Shown here piece by piece: positions 28,547-37,829 of a stretch of 64,000 nt of DNA (positions are counted from its first letter, which is position 1; every line of letters starts with the position of its first letter). The DNA is from Enterovibrio coralii (lineage in GTDB: Bacteria; Pseudomonadota; Gammaproteobacteria; Enterobacterales; Vibrionaceae): the NCBI RefSeq assembly GCF_001559595.1, contig NZ_LNTY01000025.1, positions 1 to 64,000 on the forward strand. Direction: 5' to 3'. The notes under the pieces are model-generated. The model saw only the letters and a list, made by a program, of their open reading frames with translations, was not told the origin of the DNA and ran no database searches. The translations under genes and the position numbers were made by a program.

Positions 28547-29974
28547 ATGTCTGTCTTATTTAAAACGCTTTTTACTGGCCTTTGCATTGTCGCAATGTTT
28601 ATTGTCGATCCTCTAGGTATTAGAGTGTCGGCAGAAAAGCATTATGAAGATCATATTCTGCGTTTGCTTGCGCCATTTTTCAGTGAAACAGTATCCGACC
28701 AAGTGACTGTTGTTCTGATTGATGAAGCCTTTTTAGAGCAGACAGAACGATTTCCCGTCAATTACACAAATCTTGCTAGGCTTTTAAAAGTCACCAGCCA
28801 TCATCAGCCGAAAGCTGTATTTTTCGATATCCTTCAACATCATAAACATTCTGATAGGTTTGAGCGTTGGTTAAAAACCATGGGGAAAACTGACTTTCCT
28901 CTCTTTATGGCCAGCGACCCCGAATACGACACGCCACGGCGTTTAAAAAATCCAAATTCAATTAGAAGCCAATTAAATAGTGTCTCCGACTTTGTCGCCG
29001 TGTCTTGGAGCGGAGAACAACATTACTACCCTTTGCTTGTTGATTTTGAGGGGCAAACCACGCCTTCAGCCGCCCTTGCACTCTACCGAATTTATTGCGA
29101 GCAAAACACCGAGAGTTGCATAAACAAGGTATCAGATACGTCATTTGAAAATTCCATGGTAATTCAGTGGACCAACAAATTTGATGCTCGACAAAACGAG
29201 TTCAGATATGTGGGTGAGTCCTGTGAAGAGCGCCCTGACGGGAACCTAGCAAACATGCTGAATACCTTTTGGACGCTTATCGTACAGGGCGTTATCTCTG
29301 AAGAAGAACTTGATAACAAGCTCAGACTGAAATGCCCTCCAGTGCTGACCATTTCTGCCCTTTCTCTCTTTCAACCCGGAGCTTTTAACTCAACGTTGCT
29401 TCAACATGCGTTGAATGACCGGTTGGTCTTATTTGGATATCACCTCAGTGGCGGCACAGATAACGTTATTTCTCCCGTACACGGAAAGTTGCCGGGGGTA
29501 TATAAACACGCGATGGCATTAGAAAATTTAGTGTTTAAAGGTGAGAATTACTGGAATGTCCCTGCATCCACGGGCTTTTTTAATCTTAGTATTGCCGATA
29601 TTTTTGAAATCGCCATTCAAATCAGCGTCTTATTTACCGTCATCTGGTATCGATACTCTCACTTAGAAAATCAAGCATCAGGCAGTAATAGTGCATTGTC
29701 CGGTTTAAAACCGGTGATATTGGTGTCGTTACTTATCCTTATTACGATTATTTTCTCAGACCAGCTTTTAGATATAGGTGTATCCAACTGGTATGCACTT
29801 CCGCTGATCCTCCTCCTCGACATTCCCATTTTCTTCTACTTCATGCTCGAGTCACTCAAACAACGTATACAAAAATTCAATCAACTCGCGGCAAGAAACT
29901 CTAAGGTTAGGTTCCATTTAGTAAAACGAAGAATCAAACGCAAACAAAACGTCATTTTCAAGGAGGCAAAATGA
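28547..29974 (+). CDS. CHASE2-domain membrane sensor-like protein without output domain
   Basis: 475 residues. One N-terminal membrane helix (residues about 5-22) is followed by a ~320-residue extracytoplasmic domain with CHASE2 features: VTVVLIDEAFL near residue 52, AVFFDILQHHKHSD near residue 88 and the late NDRLVLFGYHLSGGTDNVISPVHGKLPGVYKHAMALENL around residues 280-315. Three more hydrophobic helices close the protein (about 350-455), with a short basic tail. CHASE2 usually senses extracellular signals for cyclases, kinases or protease-like effectors; here no enzymatic domain follows, so any output must be through partners, probably the next two genes. Overlaps the next gene by 4 bases. 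The start codon choice is uncertain; composition is AT-rich. Confidence 0.75.
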   Translation: MSVLFKTLFTGLCIVAMFIVDPLGIRVSAEKHYEDHILRLLAPFFSETVSDQVTVVLIDEAFLEQTERFPVNYTNLARLLKVTSHHQPKAVFFDILQHHKHSDRFERWLKTMGKTDFPLFMASDPEYDTPRRLKNPNSIRSQLNSVSDFVAVSWSGEQHYYPLLVDFEGQTTPSAALALYRIYCEQNTESCINKVSDTSFENSMVIQWTNKFDARQNEFRYVGESCEERPDGNLANMLNTFWTLIVQGVISEEELDNKLRLKCPPVLTISALSLFQPGAFNSTLLQHALNDRLVLFGYHLSGGTDNVISPVHGKLPGVYKHAMALENLVFKGENYWNVPASTGFFNLSIADIFEIAIQISVLFTVIWYRYSHLENQASGSNSALSGLKPVILVSLLILITIIFSDQLLDIGVSNWYALPLILLLDIPIFFYFMLESLKQRIQKFNQLAARNSKVRFHLVKRRIKRKQNVIFKEAK

Positions 29975-30339
29975 AACACTTGTTAACTTTAATCACTGCG
30001 TTAACGCTACCACTCACTGCTTGGGCAGCTGAGGGCGACGTAAAAATTCTGAAGTTCTTAATGAGTGAAATTGAGATATGTGACAGCGATTACAACTGTC
30101 TGGATGTTGAAGCAAAAACACTACCTGATCCGAAAAAGAGCCCTATTCCTGTCGTTGGCTTCGATGAGAAAGAAGGAATGCTCAAGTTTGTCGTTGAACA
30201 ACAAGAAAAATGGGTCCACCAAACTGAAGTTGAACTTAACCAAAAAGCAGAGGCTTCGGTCATTTGCACCAATCAGAAAATCTCGCGCAAAAGCGACAAG
30301 GAAGTATTTGCGACTTATGGTCTAGGTGAGGGGTGCTAA
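29971..30339 (+). CDS. Small periplasmic protein of the CHASE2-M48 module
   Basis: 122 residues with a clear Sec signal peptide (MKHLLTLITALTLPLTAWA, cleavage after residue 19). The mature part has four cysteines (CDSDYNC, one in ICTNQ, one in the terminal EGC) that may form disulfides. No family recognised. It overlaps the CHASE2 gene by ATGA and ends directly before the ATG of the M48 gene, so the three proteins are translationally coupled and probably work together in the envelope. Confidence 0.7.
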   Translation: MKHLLTLITALTLPLTAWAAEGDVKILKFLMSEIEICDSDYNCLDVEAKTLPDPKKSPIPVVGFDEKEGMLKFVVEQQEKWVHQTEVELNQKAEASVICTNQKISRKSDKEVFATYGLGEGC

Positions 30340-31971
30340 ATGTTTCTAAAATCGATAGTCACCGCAACAGCAGCACTTTTACTGACAGGTTGTGGATTAA
30401 CAACATTGACAGGCAGCACCTATGAATCTTTTGAGGGTAAGTTCATTGAACACGAAACCAATAAAGATAATGAAGCCTTGGCAACCACATCTGTCGCCCC
30501 TGAGACCAAAGAAACCGACGTTAAAGACCCAAATATCGCAAGTATTCGAGCAGCCTCAGATAAAGATCTGATGAGAAATCCTTATGCACACAAATATCTC
30601 AATAAGATTCTTAATCGAATAGTTGATGCATGGGATCAAGAGCTAGAAACTCCAGTTTACCTTTCGATCACCACAGACCGCTCTTATACGGCAAGTGCGA
30701 GCAACGACACGGTGATGGTGTCTCTGGGTGTGTTGGCAGATGCAGAGTCTGAGGATGAAATTGCATTTATCATTGCGCACGAGCTTTCACATATCTTGCT
30801 CGAGCACAATGAAACCAACGAGTACTTTGCAAAACAAAAAGCCCTGGTATCAAAAGCAGCCAATGTCGCAATGGTGACGGCAAGCTTCCAAGATGTGAAC
30901 ACAACCAAGACGGCCAATGGCATTAAAGTAAACATGGTCACCAGTGAGGAAACCGCCGGACAAGTCGGTGATATCTACCGAGCAGGTCTGACGATTAACC
31001 GACTCAGCCGAGACGTTATTAGCTCGTCGATGAGCCGTTCACATGAAGATGAAGCTGATCTCATGGCGATAGATTTGATATCCAGAGCCGGGTATTCTCC
31101 TGCAGCGTATCAAGTCGTCATGCAACGCATGGCAAGCAGTCAGACATTCAATAAAGCCCAACTGGCCGCAAAGAAACAAGAGATGCAAAGCTTTGTCAGT
31201 CTGGCGTCTGAAGCAAACAAGAAGATTTCCGGGCTTAACACTGAGTCATTGATTTACATGGCGGCGAATGAAGCATCGACGCGCCTATTGCAAAGCTTTG
31301 CGGAAAGACACAATTCGCCAGAAGAGCGAGAGATCGATCTTGCTCACTACGTCAAACGCGAATACCGCAAAGAGCGCAAGAAGCCTCTTGATGTTAAATC
31401 TCTCAACAAGAATCTGAAATCTGGGCGCAGCAATGCTATCACCAAAAACTATTGGTATGCCTCAGAAGCATTTAGGGCGATTGATGCGGGTCAGCTCGAT
31501 AAGGCTGAACAACTCGCTAAGAAAGCAGTTAGTGGGCAAACCAAGCACCATCCCTACCCCCGTCTAGCCTTTTATACAGTGCGATTGAAGCAAGGGCAGA
31601 AGACCAAAGCTTTGGCAAATCTGAATCTAATAAAACATTGGGATTATGCTTCGATCCAAACGTTTAACATGGCAGCGCAGGCTTATCGCTCAGTTGGTAA
31701 TCCTAAAAAAGCCAAAGCAGTGTTAGATAAGGGCTCTGAGTCTGTTGGCGTGGTTATGCCGTTCTACCCAGAATACATTCGCACTTACAACGCGCAAAAG
31801 AATAGCAAGCTGGCAAACCAATCTTTTGAGGCATGTAAGCAAGTTTCTGAAGAAAACATCATCGAGCAATGCCATGAAGCGGCGGGCATTCAGAGAACCG
31901 AAGAAGACCGTAGCGGTGCAAGTGGTGTTCTTGGCTTTTTTGACTCAATGACAGATTTAGTTGAGCTTTAG
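30340..31971 (+). CDS. M48 metalloprotease lipoprotein
   Basis: 543 residues. Lipoprotein signal with LTGC (Cys18). The zinc motif HELSH is at residues 147-151 within IIAHELSHILLEH, and the third ligand is in HEDEADLMAIDLI (about residue 245), as in M48 peptidases such as BepA and LoiP. After the catalytic domain comes a ~200-residue helical, TPR-like region (LDKAEQLAKKAVSGQTKHHPYPRLAFYTVRLKQGQ), again as in BepA. It would act in the periplasm, anchored to a membrane. Its operon with a CHASE2 protein is unusual: a signal-receiving membrane protein directly coupled to an envelope protease. Confidence 0.85.
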   Translation: MFLKSIVTATAALLLTGCGLTTLTGSTYESFEGKFIEHETNKDNEALATTSVAPETKETDVKDPNIASIRAASDKDLMRNPYAHKYLNKILNRIVDAWDQELETPVYLSITTDRSYTASASNDTVMVSLGVLADAESEDEIAFIIAHELSHILLEHNETNEYFAKQKALVSKAANVAMVTASFQDVNTTKTANGIKVNMVTSEETAGQVGDIYRAGLTINRLSRDVISSSMSRSHEDEADLMAIDLISRAGYSPAAYQVVMQRMASSQTFNKAQLAAKKQEMQSFVSLASEANKKISGLNTESLIYMAANEASTRLLQSFAERHNSPEEREIDLAHYVKREYRKERKKPLDVKSLNKNLKSGRSNAITKNYWYASEAFRAIDAGQLDKAEQLAKKAVSGQTKHHPYPRLAFYTVRLKQGQKTKALANLNLIKHWDYASIQTFNMAAQAYRSVGNPKKAKAVLDKGSESVGVVMPFYPEYIRTYNAQKNSKLANQSFEACKQVSEENIIEQCHEAAGIQRTEEDRSGASGVLGFFDSMTDLVEL

Positions 31972-31981
31972 CAAACGAATA

Positions 31982-32010
31982 AAAAGCGGGCACAGCCCGC
32001 TTTTTTTGAC
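31982..32010 (+). terminator. Terminator, copy 2 of a 29-base repeat
   Basis: Identical over 29 bases to 28358-28386, stem GCGGGC-ACA-GCCCGC with T-run. It ends the CHASE2 operon. Confidence 0.93.
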
Positions 32011-32017
32011 TTCCCCA

Positions 32018-33187
32018 TTACCTATCCAACTTTACTGGTCTCACATTCGCGTGCTCTGCCAGCACGTTTATCGCCGCTGCTTTGTAGAAAGGGTTGGCAT
32101 CTAGGTACTCGTAAAGCCACTTACAGCTGAAGACCATTTTGATGGCATGCACTTCCGGTACCTTTCGAATACCACTGGCAATGTCTTCCCAGTCAATGGC
32201 ATTCACGTAGACCAGTGCATCTTCATCCAAGGTCGGCAGGGTTTTCGGGTAACCTTTCTCGATGTAAAGACCCGTTAACCATATCCAATAACGTTGCCAA
32301 AGTTCAGCCAGCAAAGGACGATAACCATTCCCTTCTGCCAGTACACGCATGGTGATGTCTGTCAGCGCCTGAAAGCTTGTAACGGCATGAAGCGTGGTCA
32401 ACGCAGGTTCATAAAGGTACAAACCAATCGCTCTGTCGCCAATTTCTCGCATCTTGAGCTCGATATTTTCTTCCGTAATAAAGAACTCATCTGCTACCGA
32501 AATATCATGAAGTACGGTATCTGAGCACAGCATCTCGCAGATTTGCAAACTACCACCGAAACGGGTGATTTCAGGTTTGGCAGCATGCACTTTCAGCCAT
32601 TGCGCTTCTGCAGTAATAGACTGTGCAGACATATGAATGCGCGGCGGCAACATGCGCTTGTACATATCTTCAAAGCGGATCGCCCAGTACGCTAAGGCAT
32701 CGGCAATCAAGCCTTTGTCGCCATGCATAATGGCAAAGCTCAAACGGATCACCGGATGAAACAGACCCATCGGTAACGCGTATTGCAGCTTTTCAAGTAC
32801 GCCCATCAGATACGCCGTTTGGTCGTTCGCTGCTTCCTGCCCTTCGAAGAAAAGGCGTTGGAAATCGGCAAGGTATTCCGCTTTACCCAGGTATTCCGTC
32901 CAATTCTCTTCGGTCACGACACCGGTATCGCGCAGGTGAAGATCTTCTTCAATACGTGCACGGTAACGTGGCCAGCTGCTGCGGAATGCTTTGATTTCAT
33001 CATCGGTCGCACCTAATCCCTGAAGCGACATAATTGTCATTGGGTAATGGTTCGACATACCGCCTTTGGTGACGCCACCAAGGTTTGGGTGGAATGCGCT
33101 GTCGCGCTGCATTTCGTCATTGACCAACGCAGACATTTCTGTTGCCGCGTTAAAGCGTCTTTCTTTATTTTTGGTTGAGAACAACAT
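32018..33187 (-). CDS. Questin-oxidase-like (DUF4243) protein
   Basis: 389 residues, strong ribosome binding site AAGGAGG. Helical protein resembling the questin oxidase/AflY family: FHPNLGG and NHYPMTIMSLQGLGA near the N-terminus, then GLFHPVIRLSFAIMHGDKGLIADALAYWAIRFEDM around residues 140-175. Fungal members carry out Baeyer-Villiger-type cleavage of anthraquinones; bacterial members are uncharacterised. It lies 33 bases behind two glutathionyl-hydroquinone reductases on the same strand, which supports a role in quinone metabolism or detoxification. Chemistry is inferred from the family and neighbours only. Confidence 0.7.
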   Translation of the reverse strand: MLFSTKNKERRFNAATEMSALVNDEMQRDSAFHPNLGGVTKGGMSNHYPMTIMSLQGLGATDDEIKAFRSSWPRYRARIEEDLHLRDTGVVTEENWTEYLGKAEYLADFQRLFFEGQEAANDQTAYLMGVLEKLQYALPMGLFHPVIRLSFAIMHGDKGLIADALAYWAIRFEDMYKRMLPPRIHMSAQSITAEAQWLKVHAAKPEITRFGGSLQICEMLCSDTVLHDISVADEFFITEENIELKMREIGDRAIGLYLYEPALTTLHAVTSFQALTDITMRVLAEGNGYRPLLAELWQRYWIWLTGLYIEKGYPKTLPTLDEDALVYVNAIDWEDIASGIRKVPEVHAIKMVFSCKWLYEYLDANPFYKAAAINVLAEHANVRPVKLDR

Positions 33188-33219
33188 ACTGGATCCTCCT
33201 TGCGTTGATTGCTGTTTGT

Positions 33220-34197
33220 TTAATCTAGAAAGCTCACGTATGGCGCAACGGGCACAATGCCGAGCGGATTTCTAAGTGGGCTTTTCGAGTTATAGCCACG
33301 GCGATAAACATCCAAATCTATGGTGTCTTTCACGCCAGGCTGCTGTACCAGTGTTTTCAAATACGCTGAGATATTCGGGTAATCCCGCAGTGCTTTCAGG
33401 TTGCACTTGAAGGCGGTGAAATAACCCACATCAAACCGCACCAATGTCGGTAGCAATCGCCAGTCTGCTTCGGTGATGGCATCACCCAGCAAGAACGCTC
33501 GTTTGCCAAGACGCACTTCAATCTCTTCAAGCGATTCGAATAATGCAGTCACTGCCTCGTTATAAGCTTCCTGCGTTCTGGCAAAACCGGACTTATACAC
33601 GCCATTGTTCACCGTGTTGAAAATCCAGTCGTTGGTGTCATCAATCTCTTTAGCCAACGCTTCCGGATAGAAGTCCTGTGTATCACCGGTAATCTCGTTA
33701 AACGCACTGTTAAACATGCGGATAATTTCCGACGATTCATTGCTCACAATGGTTTGGGTCTTTTTATCCCAAAGCACGGGAACAGTAACTCTGCCGGTAA
33801 AGTCAGGATTCGACTTCACATAAAGATGGTGCATGGCTTCAAGCCCAAGCAAATTGTCGGTAAAGCGTTCATCGGTGTTATCGAACACCCAACCTTGCTC
33901 GGTGCGAAGCGGTGCCACCAACGACAAACCCACCACGTTTTCGAGTCCTTTGACCTTGCGGTAAATCAGGGTGCGATGCGCCCAAGGACAGTTCAGTGCA
34001 GCAAACAAGTGATAACGACCCGCTTCGGCTTTAAAACCTGCTTCACCACTTGGCCCGGCTTCTCCCGTTGCGGTGACCCAATTGCGGAACTTGGCAACGC
34101 CGCGAACGAAACGTCCATTTGCGTCTGAATACTGTTTCTCTTCCCACTCACGCAGTTGGTCATCGGTGAGCCAACGGCCTTCAATTAACTTGCCCAT
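33220..34197 (-). CDS. yqjG: Glutathionyl-hydroquinone reductase (YqjG/Xi-class GST)
   Basis: About 325 residues from the ATG at 34197 with GGAGG six bases ahead. The xi-class glutathione transferase signature is NCPWAHRTLIYRKVKGLE near residue 65, where the cysteine of CPWAH attacks glutathionyl-hydroquinones; VPVLWDKKTQTIVSNESSEIIRMFNSAF around residue 140 is the glutathione-binding segment. It reduces glutathionyl-hydroquinones back to hydroquinones in the cytoplasm. It is the downstream member of a tandem pair. Confidence 0.9.
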   Translation of the reverse strand: MGKLIEGRWLTDDQLREWEEKQYSDANGRFVRGVAKFRNWVTATGEAGPSGEAGFKAEAGRYHLFAALNCPWAHRTLIYRKVKGLENVVGLSLVAPLRTEQGWVFDNTDERFTDNLLGLEAMHHLYVKSNPDFTGRVTVPVLWDKKTQTIVSNESSEIIRMFNSAFNEITGDTQDFYPEALAKEIDDTNDWIFNTVNNGVYKSGFARTQEAYNEAVTALFESLEEIEVRLGKRAFLLGDAITEADWRLLPTLVRFDVGYFTAFKCNLKALRDYPNISAYLKTLVQQPGVKDTIDLDVYRRGYNSKSPLRNPLGIVPVAPYVSFLD

Positions 34198-34208
34198 CAC
34201 TAACCTCC

Positions 34209-35197
34209 TTACTGCGCAGCGCCGACTTTTTCACGTCCGTGCGGTGCATCGAAATCCAACGCCGGGCCAATCGGCACAATGCGGGTTGGGTTGACCGTTT
34301 CATGACTGGCGTAATAGTGCGCTTGATGTGGTCGATATTTACTGTCTCTGCGACACCCGCGAACTGATAGAGCTCACGAAGGTAGCCTGACAGGTTTGGG
34401 TATTCGCTGATGCGACGACGGCTGCACTTGAAGTGTCCGACATAAACAGCATCGAATCGGATAAGTGTGGTGAACAAACGCCAATCTGCTTCAGTAACCT
34501 TCCCACCCACGAGGTAGCGATTGGTCGCCAGATGCGCTTCCAGTTTTTCCAGCGCACTGAATACGTCTTCCACTGCTTCATCGTAAGCCTCCTGCGTGGT
34601 CGCAAACCCAGCGCGATACACACCGTTATTAATGTTCGGGTAGACAAAATCGTTCATCTCATCGATGGCTTCCCGCAATGCTTCTGGGTAGTAATCACCC
34701 GGAAGCGCGCCGATGTCATCAAACGCACTGTTGAGCATGCGAATGATTTCTGAAGACTCATTGCTCACTATGGTTCCGGTCTTCTTATCCCAAAGCACTG
34801 GCACCGTGACACGACCGGTGTAATCCGGTAATGCGCTCGTATACACCTGGTGCAAATAGGTAGCGCCATTAATCGCGTCTTCGACCACATCATCACCCGG
34901 CAGGAAGGTCCATCCGTCATCACCCATAAAGCCATTGACCACCGAAATGGAAATCATCGCTTCCAGCCCTTTCAGTTTTCTGAAAATCAGGGTTCGATGC
35001 GCCCAAGGACAAGCCAGTGAAACATACAGGTGATAACGACCCGGCTCTGCTTTAAAGCCGCCTTCGCCTGTTGACCCCGCCGAACCATCTTTCGTGATCC
35101 AGCTTCGAAAGCTCGGCGCTTTTCGGGTAAAGCGTCCGTTTGTTTTGCTGGTGTCATACCAATCGGTGCGCCAAACACCGTCTACCAGTAATCCCAT
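34209..35197 (-). CDS. Second glutathionyl-hydroquinone reductase, frame break near the end
   Basis: Paralogue of the following gene. The start is the ATG at 35197 with GGGAGG ahead; longer starts lack a binding site. It has ACPWAHRTLIFRKLKGLE and VPVLWDKKTGTIVSNESSEIIRM. The C-terminus goes out of frame at about 34319; one extra C (AAG CGC CAC TAT) restores KRHYYASHETVNPTRIVPIGP and a stop at 34209, just before the next gene's ribosome binding site. The break is therefore probably a sequencing error. Full length would be about 330 residues. Same reaction as its neighbour; two copies may differ in hydroquinone preference. Confidence 0.87.
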
Positions 35198-35476
35198 CGA
35201 GGCCTCCCATGCCATTCCGTTTCGATGGGGTAACAATAAGTGTTCATTGAGGAGGGAAAAACAGTAAATAGCGGAATTGATTGTTCTTCATTGGAGAACA
35301 GAAACGAGGAACTGATGCGACAAAGACCTACCTGACTCAGTGAGATTATCGGCCACAAATACGAGCCGAGTGGTTTGTATAGATAGCCACAGTTTGTGTA
35401 AAGGAGGGTAAATCGCCTTCAAATCTCATCACAAATAGCGATACTGAGCGCATTCGAGCAAGAAGGAACTAACCTT

Positions 35477-35620
35477 ATGAAAAAACTATTGATTGTTGCT
35501 TTGATTGGCTTTGGATTGATTGGTACAGCCGTTGCGTTTGACGGGCATTGGGGACATGGTTGGGAAGTCAGTGATTGGTCATTCTTTGGCTGTGACCATA
35601 GCGGTAATCATCACTTCTGA
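35477..35620 (+). CDS. Small secreted His/Trp-rich peptide
   Basis: 47 codons, not previously listed in any family I know. ATG at 35477 after AGAAGGAACTAACC. Residues 1-20 form a clear Sec signal peptide (MKKLLIVALIGFGLIGTAVA). The predicted mature peptide is only 27 residues, starting FDGHWGHGWEV, with five histidines, three tryptophans, several glycines and one cysteine, ending in NHHF. The composition suggests metal binding. A perfect hairpin terminator follows after 7 bases, which together with signal peptide and binding site supports a real gene. It converges on the peptide exporter gene, but a Sec signal means it does not need that exporter. Confidence 0.65.
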   Translation: MKKLLIVALIGFGLIGTAVAFDGHWGHGWEVSDWSFFGCDHSGNHHF

Positions 35621-35627
35621 TCGACAA

Positions 35628-35651
35628 CAGCCATCAACGATGGCTGTTTTT
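35628..35651 (+). terminator. Terminator after small secreted peptide gene
   Basis: CAGCCATC-AAC-GATGGCTG followed by five T, 7 bases after the stop at 35620. Confidence 0.9.
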
Positions 35652-35672
35652 CAACGTGAACATTCAACTAAT

Positions 35673-37829
35673 CTAGACTGGCTCTGGAACATCTTTCACA
35701 ATCCGACCACCTTCAAGGCTTATCACCCGATCTGCCGCAGCAATGGTTTCTGGGCGGTGCGCAATTTGCAGGATTGGGATACCCAGCTCTCTTAAGGTCT
35801 TGCTAATTTCCCGTTCATTGGTCACGTCTAAATGACTGGTTGCCTCGTCCAAAATTAGCAACTTTGGATTTTTATAGAGGGCCCTAGCCAGCAATAAACG
35901 CTGCTTTTGACCACCTGATAGGGAGCCGCCCATCTCACCAACAAGCGTTTGGTACCCCATCGCCAAATCCATGATGTCGGTGTGAATGTTGGCAAGCTGA
36001 GCACACCTAACAGCATGTTCTAAATCGACCTGCTGACTGAAGAAAGAGATGTTTTCAAGAATCGAACCATTGAACACCTGATCGTCTTGGAAAACGGTGC
36101 CGACTTTCTTTCTTATCTCTGCCATATCCCCTTTCGCGATATCCTCGCCAAATAACCGGATGGTGCCTTTATTCGGTTTATAGAGACCAAGCAGAAGTTT
36201 CGCCAGCGTGGTTTTGCCTCCCCCAGATTTTCCGACGAGGGCGACGACTTCATCAGAACCAATTGAGAAGCTAACGCTGTCCAAAATTTTCTTTTCAGAT
36301 CGAGAGTACCCAAAACTCACTTTTTCCACTTCAACAACGGCGCCTAAATCCTCCTCTTCTGACGAAATCGATTTAGCCATTTCATTAACCGTGAGTTTGA
36401 TGCCTTCGCGATCAAAAGACGGCTCTTTCTTAGTGAGGACAATATCAGCCAACCTTTCGTTGTAGACACTCAGCATTCGGTACTCGAACACTTTGTCGAT
36501 GAGCGAACTGATGCTGGTTGAAAACCTAAGCTGGAAAGTAGTGAACGCGATAAACATACCGATGGAAAATGTACCTGCTAGCACCGCATTCGCGCCAAGC
36601 CAAAGCACAGTCACCGAGGAAATACTGATCAAGGATTTGTTTAATAGGCCGTAAATCATTGCCAGTTTGTTTTCGTGCAACTGAGCATTTCGACGATTAA
36701 CGTTGAGGTTTCGCCACGTGTTCTCGCGCCACATGATGCTGCCGTTAATGCGAAGGCTGGTCATCCCCTGTACAGTCTCTAAGAAGTGGCTTTGCTCGCG
36801 GGTACTGGCCTCCCACGTGTTTTCCTCCGCCTTTCTAAAGGCATCAAACCAGGTCACTCTCAACAAAGCGTATATCGCTGCGGTGATTACACTGACGGAG
36901 GTCAATGCCGGGCTATAGATCAGCATGACAACGAGGGTAACAACCACCAATATGGCGTCCAAAATCGCCTGAATGATATTGTTGGTTATCATGGATTGAA
37001 TCACATTGACGGAGTCAAACTTGGCACTGATATCACCTATCGCGCGCTTGTGAAACCAATCGATAGGCAAGCGAACGAGGTGATTAAAGACATTTGCCGT
37101 CCACTGCATGTTGAAGTTAACGGCAAGGTATATCGAGCACCAATCCCTCGCCAATCCAACCATCGCTTCCATAAACGCGACAATGAGCATCGCAAATATG
37201 ATCAGCGTTAATAGGCTTATATCCAACCCAACGAGCACCTCATCGATAACCAGTTGGTTTATCAAAGGGCCAATCAACATGAGAAGCTCTAACACGCAGG
37301 CAAAGAGGAAAATACGAAGAAGAGACGACTTAAATCCGATGGTTTTCCCAATCAAATCTTTCAGTCGAATTTTGTCACGAATGTCTTTTTTAACGAATTT
37401 ATGATTAGGAGACAGCTCAAGTGCCACACCGGTGTAATGATCGCTGACTTTACTCAGCGGTAAGGTTTTCACACCTGTCGCCGGATCATAAATCTCGACA
37501 CTATTGCGATTTACCTTGTTGAGGACAACAAAGTGGTTCATGTCCCAATGCAGGACACATGGTGTCGCTAGGTGCTTTAGTTCACTGATGTCGGCGTGTA
37601 GTGCACGTGCGCCTAGATGCAGTTCATTGGCGCACTCCACCAGTCGTGCCAAGGTTACACCGTGCACTGACACATCACACTGACTGCGTAGCTGTTGCAA
37701 TGACATCTTAAAGCCATGCCAATCGGCAATCATAGCCAAACAGGCAATACCACATTCAGCGGCTTCAGTTTGCCTCACTAGACGGAGTTTTTTGCTCCAT
37801 CCGAAATTCAGTGTCTCAACTACGTTCAT
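35673..37829 (-). CDS. Peptidase-containing ABC exporter (C39 protease/bacteriocin type)
   Basis: About 718 residues from the ATG at 37829, which overlaps the HlyD stop (ATGA). Domain order: C39 peptidase (residues 15-140) with catalytic Cys26 in [11 protein letters not shown], His99 in [10 protein letters not shown] and Asp115 in YDPATG; six membrane helices (about 160-440); ATPase with Walker [10 protein letters not shown], signature [15 protein letters not shown] and Walker [13 protein letters not shown]. Such exporters cut precursor peptides after a Gly-Gly or Gly-Ala leader end and push the core across the inner membrane. All catalytic residues are intact. The matching precursor with a Gly-Ala end is encoded at 40178-40303 in the same operon. 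In Gram-negative microcin systems (CvaB, MceG) it works with an HlyD-type adaptor and TolC. Confidence 0.93.
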   Translation of the reverse strand: MNVVETLNFGWSKKLRLVRQTEAAECGIACLAMIADWHGFKMSLQQLRSQCDVSVHGVTLARLVECANELHLGARALHADISELKHLATPCVLHWDMNHFVVLNKVNRNSVEIYDPATGVKTLPLSKVSDHYTGVALELSPNHKFVKKDIRDKIRLKDLIGKTIGFKSSLLRIFLFACVLELLMLIGPLINQLVIDEVLVGLDISLLTLIIFAMLIVAFMEAMVGLARDWCSIYLAVNFNMQWTANVFNHLVRLPIDWFHKRAIGDISAKFDSVNVIQSMITNNIIQAILDAILVVVTLVVMLIYSPALTSVSVITAAIYALLRVTWFDAFRKAEENTWEASTREQSHFLETVQGMTSLRINGSIMWRENTWRNLNVNRRNAQLHENKLAMIYGLLNKSLISISSVTVLWLGANAVLAGTFSIGMFIAFTTFQLRFSTSISSLIDKVFEYRMLSVYNERLADIVLTKKEPSFDREGIKLTVNEMAKSISSEEEDLGAVVEVEKVSFGYSRSEKKILDSVSFSIGSDEVVALVGKSGGGKTTLAKLLLGLYKPNKGTIRLFGEDIAKGDMAEIRKKVGTVFQDDQVFNGSILENISFFSQQVDLEHAVRCAQLANIHTDIMDLAMGYQTLVGEMGGSLSGGQKQRLLLARALYKNPKLLILDEATSHLDVTNEREISKTLRELGIPILQIAHRPETIAAADRVISLEGGRIVKDVPEPV

